From Chlorobium ferrooxidans DSM 13031 (lineage in GTDB: Bacteria > Bacteroidota > Chlorobiia > Chlorobiales > Chlorobiaceae): 59,181 bases of DNA. The stretch covers positions 1 through 59,181 of the forward strand of contig NZ_AASE01000017.1 in assembly GCF_000168715.1 (NCBI RefSeq), read 5' to 3'. The position numbers were made by a program, and so were the translations under genes. This document shows, piece by piece, positions 52,872-59,181 of this stretch (the first letter of the stretch is position 1; each line of letters opens with the position of its first letter). The notes under the pieces are model-generated. The model had not been told where the DNA came from. It saw nothing but the letters and a program-made list of their open reading frames with translations, and made no database searches.

Positions 52872-55800
52872 GAGCTGGAAAGATTCACTTCCCAACTCCT
52901 GTTTTTATCCTGCACACGAACCTTGATATTGAAAGACTTCTCAGGCTGACTTATGATTTTGAAAGAACGGCTTGCGGAATCATACTGAAGCCATGACGGG
53001 AGCGGAGCCCCATTATCCAGGGTAACCTTCTCGTTTCCGGTCCCTTTTGAAAGGCCTGTCGTAACATTATCAGGCAGAGGTATAACAGCGTTTTGTGACT
53101 GGCGAACGAGCTTTCCTCCGACAGAAACATTGATCACTCCCGTAAACGGTGCCGGAGTTTCGCCGGCTGATGCCGTGCTGCCAAGAGGAAGACTCGCCTG
53201 ATTGATATCCGCCGCCTGATTCGTAGTGCCGCTCGTCACAGCCGCTGTACTTCCGGTATCAGCAACCGTCAGGGTGTTGCCGCTGCTGTTTTGCGTCCCG
53301 GTGTTCGTGGGGGCAGTTGCGTTATTCTCCGGCACAACGCCACCGGATGTCCCCGCTGATGCTACAGTTGTAACGGAGGGTAAAGAGAGTGACGTAGTCG
53401 TTGAATTTGAAAGCGCCCTGCCAATCGACATCGTGCCGGACGGCAGCTGCGTTGTTATGCCTGCCGGAACAACACTTGGAACATTGATTGTAACCGTAAT
53501 AGTGGGGATAACGGTCTGCGGAATATCCTCAACCCGCAACTGGCCGTCCACATAACTGACTGTATAGTTACTCAGAGAGAAGGTTCCGCCCTCAGCATTA
53601 CCTGGTGTAATCGGGTATGGACTGCCTGCAACCGAAGCTGTTGCAGCAGAACCGGCGCTTGTCAGCGTTACACTGCCGACTGTTTCGTTGCCTATCAGTC
53701 CGCTGATCGAGAAAAGGGTTAAGGACGGAACCGTACCATACTTCTTGCTCACATCACCAGCCGTGACCGTCAGATTTGCCTTCGTAATATCAGCTGAAAG
53801 ACCGCTCTGCTGCAGCAGGGTGTAGTTTCCGGCATCAGTGCCGCTGATGGTATTGCCGCTCACCGTTACCGCTTTGGAGGTCCCGACATTCTTGTCCGCA
53901 AACGTACCCGTCGCACTGCCGCCTACACTCACAACATCGCTTTCAAGCGGTGTAACCTTTGCCGAACCGGTCAGTGTCGCTGCCGTTGTCGCATCATAAA
54001 CCTTGTTGGAGGCCAAAAGACCGCTAACCGTCAGATTGGCCTTTGTAATATCCGCAACAAGTCCACTCTGCTGCAGCAGGGTGTAGTTTCCGGCATCAGT
54101 GCCGCTTATGGTATTACCGCTTACCGTTACCGCTTTGGAGGTACCGACATTCTTGTCCGCAAAGGTACCCGTTGCACTGCCGCCTGCATTCACAACATCA
54201 CTTCCAAGCGGTGTAACCTTTGCCGTACCGGTCAGTGTCGCTACCGTTGTCGCATCATAAACCTTGTTGGAGGCCAAAAGACCGCTAATGGTAAGATTGG
54301 CCTTCGTAATATCAGCTGAAAGACCGCTCTGCTGCAGCAGGGTGTAGTTTCCTGCATCAGTGCCGCTTATGGTATTGCCGCTCACCGTTACCGCTTTGGA
54401 TGTCCCGACATTCTTGTCCGCAAACGTACCCGTCGCACTGCCGCCAACACTCACAACATCGCTTCCAAGTGGTGTAACCTTTGCCGAACCGGTCAGCGTC
54501 GCTGCTGTCGTAGCATCATAAACCTTGTTGGAGACCAAAAGACCGCTAATGGTAAGATTGGCCCTGGTGATTTCGCCAATATCACCTGTCACTGTTGTTG
54601 GCAAGGTGTAATTGCTGAGATTTGTGGAACCTGTCGCGAGATAGTCACCGGAAAGTAGGCTAACCGTTATCGTCTTGTTTGTGCCAACGTTTTTATTGTC
54701 ATATGTTCCCGTTGTTTTGGTAACTGTTGCGCCTTCACTTCCCACAAAACCATTCAACAGATAGTTCTCAGAGGTAAGCGTAGCGACAGATGTACCATCA
54801 TATACTCTCTTGCTGCTTCCGGTGAGGCTTCCCGTTACTGTCAGTGCTGCCGCATTGATCGTCACGCTGTTCACTCCCGCGCTGTACCCCGTCAGGCTCG
54901 GCAACGCATAGTTACTCGCAAGACCCGTTCCGTCAAGCAGCGTTATCGCATTGATGTAATTCGTGCCGTTATCCGATACATTCGGACTAATTGATGTCGC
55001 TCCGCTGTAGCCTAACGCCTCTCCCGATATGCCCGTCGTTATCGTCACCGTCCCGGAACCTAACGTCGTATTCCCATCATACGTCTTCATCGCACTCAGC
55101 GTTACCGACTTCGCCGTTATCACCGCCGACACATCCTTGCTCGTCGCGTCCAGCACGTAGTCACTCGCCGCTGAACTGTTCGTGCCCGTTATGCTCCCTA
55201 TCGACAGGCCGCTTACCGTTACCTTGTTGGCTCCGACGACATTCGCACTGTTATAGGCGCTTCCACTGTTGCTCAACGTCGCTGACGTGTCACCGCTCAC
55301 CAGACCGCTGTAGCTGTACGTCGCCGTAAACCCGCCTGGCGCATCCGTCGTCGTGTCGTACGTCTTCGTCACGCCCGCGTTCGTCACCGTCGGCGTCAGC
55401 GTTGCCGCATTGATCGTCACGCTGTTCACTCCCGCGCTGTACCCCGTCAGGCTCGGCAACGCATAGTTACTCGCCAGACCCGTTCCGTCAAGCAGCGTTA
55501 TCGCACTGATATACTTGTTCGTCGTCGATACATGCGCGTCACTTGCTGTCGAGCCGCTATAGCCCAGCGTCTGGCCGCTCAACAGGCCGCCTATCGTTAC
55601 CGACCCACTCAGACCCGTCGTCCCGCTATACGTCTTCACCCCACTCAGCGTTACCGACTTCGCCGTTATCGTCGCCGACACATCCTTGCTCGTCGCGTCC
55701 AGCACGTAGTCACTCGCCGCTGAACTGTTCGTGCCCGTTATGCTCCCTATCGACAGACCGCTTACCGTTACCTTGTTGGCTCCGACGACATTCGCACTGT

Positions 55801-58800
55801 TATAGGCGCTTCCACTGTTGCTCAACGTCGCTGACGTGTCACCGCTCACCAGACCGCTGTAGCTGTACGTCGCCGTAAACCCGCCTGGCGCATCCGTCGT
55901 CGTGTCGTACGTCTTCGTCACGCCCGCGTTCGTCACCGTCGGCGTCAGCGTCGCCGCATTGATCGTCACGCTGTTCACTCCCGCGCTGTACCCCGTCAGG
56001 CTCGGCAACGCATAATTACTCGCAAGACCCGTTCCGTCAAGCAGCGTTATCGCACTGATATACTTGTTCGTCGTCGATACATGCGCGTCACTGGCTGTCG
56101 AGCCGCTATAGCCCAGCGTCTGGCCGCTCAACAGGCCGCCTATCGTTACCGACCCACTCAGACCCGTCGTGCCGCTATACGTCTTCACCCCACTCAGCGT
56201 TACCGACTTCGCCGTTATTGTCGCCGACACATCCTTGCTCGTCGCGTCCAGCACGTAGTCACTCGCCGCTGAACTGTTCGTGCCCGTTATGCTCCCTATC
56301 GACAGGCCGCTTACCGTTACCTTGTTGGCTCCGACGACATTCGCACTGTTATAGGCGCTTCCACTGTTGCTCAACGTCGCTGACGTGTCACCGCTCACCA
56401 GACCGCTGTAGCTGTACGTCGCCGTAAACCCGCCTGGCGCATCCGTCGTCGTGTCGTACGTCTTCGTCACGCCCGCGTTCGTCACCGTCGGCGTCAGCGT
56501 CGCCGCATTGATCGTCACGCTGTTCACTCCCGCGCTGTACCCCGTCAGGCTCGGCAACGCATAGTTACTCGCCAGACCCGTTCCGTCAAGCAGCGTTATC
56601 GCACTGATATACTTGTTCGTCGTCGATACATGCGCGTCACTGGCTGTCGAGCCGCTATAGCCCAGCGTCTGGCCGCTCAACAGGCCGCCTATCGTTACCG
56701 ACCCACTCAGACCCGTCGTGCCGCTATACGTCTTCACCCCACTCAGCGTTACCGACTTCGCCGTTATCGTCGCCGACACATCCTTGCTCGTCGCGTCCAG
56801 CACGTAGTCACTCGCCGCTGAACTGTTCGTGCCCGTTATGCTCCCTATCGACAGGCCGCTTACCGTTACCTTGTTGGCTCCGACGACATTCGCACTGTTA
56901 TAGGCGCTTCCACTGTTGCTCAACGTCGCTGACGTGTCACCGCTCACCAGACCGCTGTAGCTGTACGTCGCCGTAAACCCGCCTGGCGCATCCGTCGTCG
57001 TGTCGTACGTCTTCGTCACGCCCGCGTTCGTCACCGTCGGCGTCAGCGTCGCCGCATTGATCGTCACGCTGTTCACTCCCGCGCTGTACCCCGTCAGGCT
57101 CGGCAACGCATAGTTACTCGCCAGACCCGTTCCGTCAAGCAGCGTTATCGCACTGATATACTTGTTCGTCGTCGATACATGCGCGTCACTTGCTGTCGAG
57201 CCGCTATAGCCCAGCGTCTGGCCGCTCAACAGGCCGCCTATCGTTACCGACCCACTCAGACCCGTCGTCCCGCTATAGGTCTTCACCCCACTCAGCGTTA
57301 CCGACTTCGCCGTTATCGTCGCCGACACATCATTGCTCGTCGCGTCCAGCACGTAGTCACTCGCCGCTGAACTGTTCGTGCCCGTTATGCTCCCTATCGA
57401 CAGGCCGCTTACCGTTACCTTGTTGGCTCCGACGACATTCGCACTGTTATAGGCGCTTCCACTGTTGCTCAACGTCGCTGACGTGTCACCGCTCACCAGA
57501 CCGCTGTAGCTGTACGTCGCCGTAAACCCGCCTGGCGCATCCGTCGTCGTGTCGTACGTCTTCGTCACGCCCGCGTTCGTCACCGTCGGCGTCAGCGTCG
57601 CCGCATTGATCGTCACGCTGTTCACTCCCGCGCTGTACCCCGTCAGGCTCGGCAACGCATAGTTACTCGCAAGACCCGTTCCGTCAAGCAGCGTTATCGC
57701 ACTGATATACTTGTTCGTCGTCGATACATGCGCGTCACTGGCTGTCGAGCCGCTATAGCCCAGCGTCTGGCCGCTCAACAGGCCGCCTATCGTTACCGAC
57801 CCACTCAGACCCGTCGTCCCGCTATACGTCTTCACCCCACTCAGCGTTACCGACTTCGCCGTTATTGTCGCCGACACATCCTTGCTCGTCGCGTCCAGCA
57901 CGTAGTCACTCGCCGCTGAACTGTTCGTGCCCGTTATGCTCCCTATCGACAGACCGCTTACCGTTACCTTGTTGGCTCCGACGACATTCGCACTGTTATA
58001 GGCGCTTCCACTGTTGCTCAACGTCGCTGACGTGTCACCGCTCACCAGACCGCTGTAGCTGTACGTCGCCGTAAACCCGCCTGGCGCATCCGTCGTCGTG
58101 TCGTACGTCTTCGTCACGCCCGCGTTCGTCACCGTCGGCGTCAGCGTCGCCGCATTGATCGTCACGCTGTTCACTCCCGCGCTGTACCCCGTCAGGCTCG
58201 GCAACGCATAGTTACTCGCCAGACCCGTTCCGTCAAGCAGCGTTATCGCACTGATATACTTGTTCGTCGTCGATACATGCGCGTCACTGGCTGTCGAGCC
58301 GCTATAGCCCAGCGTCTGGCCGCTCAACAGGCCGCCTATCGTTACCGACCCACTCAGACCCGTCGTCCCGCTATAGGTCTTCACCCCACTCAGCGTTACC
58401 GACTTCGCCGTTATCGTCGCCGACACATCCTTGCTCGTCGCGTCCAGCACGTAGTCACTCGCCGCTGAACTGTTCGTGCCCGTTATGCTCCCTATCGACA
58501 GGCCGCTTACCGTTACCTTGTTGGCTCCGACGACATTCGCACTGTTATAGGCGCTTCCACTGTTGCTCAACGTCGCTGACGTGTCACCGCTCACCAGACC
58601 GCTGTAGCTGTACGTCGCCGTAAACCCGCCTGGCGCATCCGTCGTCGTGTCGTACGTCTTCGTCACGCCCGCGTTCGTCACCGTCGGCGTCAGCGTCGCC
58701 GCATTGATCGTCACGCTGTTCACTCCCGCGCTGTACCCCGTCAGGCTCGGCAACGCATAGTTACTCGCAAGACCCGTTCCGTCAAGCAGCGTTATCGCAC

Positions 58801-59181
58801 TGATATACTTGTTCGTCGTCGATACATGCGCGTCACTGGCTGTCGAGCCGCTATAGCCCAGCGTCTGGCCGCTCAACAGGCCGCCTATCGTTACCGACCC
58901 ACTCAGACCCGTCGTGCCGCTATACGTCTTCACCCCACTCAGCGTTACCGACTTCGCCGTTATTGTCGCCGACACATCCTTGCTCGTCGCGTCCAGCACG
59001 TAGTCACTCGCCGCTGAACTGTTCGTGCCCGTTATGCTCCCTATCGACAGGCCGCTTACCGTTACCTTGTTGGCTCCGACGACATTCGCACTGTTATAGG
59101 CGCTTCCACTGTTGCTCAACGTCGCTGACGTGTCACCGCTCACCAGACCGCTGTAGCTGTACGTCGCCGTAAACCCGCCTG
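52868..59181 (-). CDS. giant MBG/YDG-repeat adhesin, C-terminal 2.1 kaa (5' end outside window)
   Basis: The frame is open from the right edge to TGA at 52868-52870; the N-terminus lies outside. The visible part holds YDG-type units (KTYDTTTDA, KTYSGTTGL, NKVYDATT) arranged as a tandem array of 183-residue repeats (each with two YDG domains), then a spacer unit (SKRVYDGTSVATLTSENY), three 87-residue YDG units, one MBG-like unit (GDVSKKYGTVPSLTLFSISG), a low-complexity Thr/Ser linker and an Ig/cadherin-like end (GAPLPSWLQYDSASRSFKII). Such proteins are large secreted surface adhesins, often two-partner-secretion haemagglutinins; the signal and TPS domain would be in the missing part. Composition is Thr/Ser/Gly-rich without Cys. 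Confidence 0.9.
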   Translation of the reverse strand, partial: GGFTATYSYSGLVSGDTSATLSNSGSAYNSANVVGANKVTVSGLSIGSITGTNSSAASDYVLDATSKDVSATITAKSVTLSGVKTYSGTTGLSGSVTIGGLLSGQTLGYSGSTASDAHVSTTNKYISAITLLDGTGLASNYALPSLTGYSAGVNSVTINAATLTPTVTNAGVTKTYDTTTDAPGGFTATYSYSGLVSGDTSATLSNSGSAYNSANVVGANKVTVSGLSIGSITGTNSSAASDYVLDATSKDVSATITAKSVTLSGVKTYSGTTGLSGSVTIGGLLSGQTLGYSGSTASDAHVSTTNKYISAITLLDGTGLASNYALPSLTGYSAGVNSVTINAATLTPTVTNAGVTKTYDTTTDAPGGFTATYSYSGLVSGDTSATLSNSGSAYNSANVVGANKVTVSGLSIGSITGTNSSAASDYVLDATSKDVSATITAKSVTLSGVKTYSGTTGLSGSVTIGGLLSGQTLGYSGSTASDAHVSTTNKYISAITLLDGTGLASNYALPSLTGYSAGVNSVTINAATLTPTVTNAGVTKTYDTTTDAPGGFTATYSYSGLVSGDTSATLSNSGSAYNSANVVGANKVTVSGLSIGSITGTNSSAASDYVLDATSNDVSATITAKSVTLSGVKTYSGTTGLSGSVTIGGLLSGQTLGYSGSTASDAHVSTTNKYISAITLLDGTGLASNYALPSLTGYSAGVNSVTINAATLTPTVTNAGVTKTYDTTTDAPGGFTATYSYSGLVSGDTSATLSNSGSAYNSANVVGANKVTVSGLSIGSITGTNSSAASDYVLDATSKDVSATITAKSVTLSGVKTYSGTTGLSGSVTIGGLLSGQTLGYSGSTASDAHVSTTNKYISAITLLDGTGLASNYALPSLTGYSAGVNSVTINAATLTPTVTNAGVTKTYDTTTDAPGGFTATYSYSGLVSGDTSATLSNSGSAYNSANVVGANKVTVSGLSIGSITGTNSSAASDYVLDATSKDVSATITAKSVTLSGVKTYSGTTGLSGSVTIGGLLSGQTLGYSGSTASDAHVSTTNKYISAITLLDGTGLASNYALPSLTGYSAGVNSVTINAATLTPTVTNAGVTKTYDTTTDAPGGFTATYSYSGLVSGDTSATLSNSGSAYNSANVVGANKVTVSGLSIGSITGTNSSAASDYVLDATSKDVSATITAKSVTLSGVKTYSGTTGLSGSVTIGGLLSGQTLGYSGSTASDAHVSTTNKYISAITLLDGTGLASNYALPSLTGYSAGVNSVTINAATLTPTVTNAGVTKTYDTTTDAPGGFTATYSYSGLVSGDTSATLSNSGSAYNSANVVGANKVTVSGLSIGSITGTNSSAASDYVLDATSKDVSAVITAKSVTLSAMKTYDGNTTLGSGTVTITTGISGEALGYSGATSISPNVSDNGTNYINAITLLDGTGLASNYALPSLTGYSAGVNSVTINAAALTVTGSLTGSSKRVYDGTSVATLTSENYLLNGFVGSEGATVTKTTGTYDNKNVGTNKTITVSLLSGDYLATGSTNLSNYTLPTTVTGDIGEITRANLTISGLLVSNKVYDATTAATLTGSAKVTPLGSDVVSVGGSATGTFADKNVGTSKAVTVSGNTISGTDAGNYTLLQQSGLSADITKANLTISGLLASNKVYDATTVATLTGTAKVTPLGSDVVNAGGSATGTFADKNVGTSKAVTVSGNTISGTDAGNYTLLQQSGLVADITKANLTVSGLLASNKVYDATTAATLTGSAKVTPLESDVVSVGGSATGTFADKNVGTSKAVTVSGNTISGTDAGNYTLLQQSGLSADITKANLTVTAGDVSKKYGTVPSLTLFSISGLIGNETVGSVTLTSAGSAATASVAGSPYPITPGNAEGGTFSLSNYTVSYVDGQLRVEDIPQTVIPTITVTINVPSVVPAGITTQLPSGTMSIGRALSNSTTTSLSLPSVTTVASAGTSGGVVPENNATAPTNTGTQNSSGNTLTVADTGSTAAVTSGTTNQAADINQASLPLGSTASAGETPAPFTGVINVSVGGKLVRQSQNAVIPLPDNVTTGLSKGTGNEKVTLDNGAPLPSWLQYDSASRSFKIISQPEKSFNIKVRVQDKNRSWEVNLSSS
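53770..54552 (-). repeat. three 261-bp (87-aa) YDG repeats
   Basis: The marker TGCAGCAGGGTGTAGTTTCC recurs with period 261 (53811 and 54072 exactly; 54333 with one change). The encoded units read ANLTISGLLASNKVYDATT, then GSATGTFADKNVGTSKAVTV. Copies differ at scattered positions. Confidence 0.85.
54849..59181 (-). repeat. tandem array of 549-bp (183-aa) repeats
   Basis: The block starting GCCGCATTGATCGTCACGCT recurs at 54849, 55404, 55953, 56502, 57051, 57600, 58149 and 58698, i.e. one divergent 555-bp unit, six 549-bp units and a partial eighth. The 549-bp units are nearly identical in DNA sequence, with only a handful of variable sites. The array continues past the window. Confidence 0.95.

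Noticed and set aside
54991..59172. A set of plus-strand open frames of 60-110 codons recurring every 549 bases
   Set aside because: They are antisense readings of the adhesin repeat array; the minus-strand frame has domain content and runs on without a break.
54849..59181. CRISPR-like regular repetition
   Set aside because: The period is 549 bases, the whole unit is conserved with no variable spacer, and it codes for protein.

Overview
The window reads as chromosomal DNA of a green sulfur bacterium (Chlorobiaceae, of the Chlorobium/Chlorobaculum/Pelodictyon type). This is an inference. It rests on a strict-anaerobe HdrCB-HdrA-FlxABCD-type redox operon beside ordinary housekeeping genes (secA, purL, lipA, cobUTS), on about 50% GC codon usage, on an AlaC-like aminotransferase, on a giant MBG/YDG-repeat adhesin, and on lineage-style dispersed intergenic repeats (GTGGAC clusters). 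No rRNA, tRNA, CRISPR array or prophage was found.

Layout. 1-7.6 kb: a collection of small enzymes: a SagB-type nitroreductase cut by the left edge, a frameshifted DUF2515-like gene, a VIT-family metal transporter, an exported cyclase, an exported cyclophilin, PPOX and VOC proteins in one operon, a possible ATC-hydrolase-like protein, a membrane sterol-desaturase-family hydroxylase and a rhodanese overlapping a DEDDh exonuclease. 8.3-9.4 kb: a RAYT/IS200-like transposase gene bounded by 26-bp inverted repeats. 9.5-16.2 kb: a membrane protein, an exported cupin, lipA with a frameshifted membrane gene behind it, two atypical SDR proteins and an OGG1-type glycosylase in an AT-rich patch. 16.7-23.7 kb: secA-purL-nnr in one direction, then a convergent alaC-like aminotransferase. 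25.4-32.5 kb: the redox operon HdrC-HdrB fusion, HdrA, MvhD/FlxD, two Fe-S subunits and the FAD/NAD(P)H subunit, closed by a strong terminator. 32.5-41 kb: a MurB-like protein fused to a DOMON/CBM9-like domain, a SecB-like small protein, a nitroreductase pair, a DUF2141 protein, and a ynbE-ydbL-ydbH cluster (envelope lipid transport in E. coli). 41-47.4 kb: a BaiN/HI0933 flavoprotein and a four-gene ABC export operon. 47.6-48.8 kb: a membrane-tethered SET protein and a VapBC-type module with a clear operator. 49-52.8 kb: cobU, cobT, cobS and an iron-dependent alcohol dehydrogenase. 52.9 kb to the right edge: the C-terminal 2.1 kaa of a giant adhesin whose gene consists of near-identical 549-bp tandem units.

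How the genes work together. The Hdr/Flx operon is the metabolic centrepiece. By analogy with FlxABCD-HdrABC it should couple NAD(P)H oxidation to ferredoxin and disulfide (DsrC-like or other) reduction by flavin-based bifurcation. The ynbE/ydbL/ydbH cluster, the MFP-permease-ATPase exporter and the giant adhesin all serve the diderm envelope. The cobUTS genes finish the cobamide nucleotide loop.

Structure not explained by genes: (i) a 140-150 bp intergenic element with imperfect terminal inverted repeats (consensus about GGGCACCACTATAAATC) present three times plus a collapsed 49-bp form; (ii) the RAYT unit with its 26-bp ends and a GTAG-headed REP-like palindrome elsewhere; (iii) GTGGAC-rich 54-bp repeats; (iv) two apparent frameshifts, each next to a GGGG run, which may be sequencing errors; (v) the mosaic tandem array in the adhesin gene.
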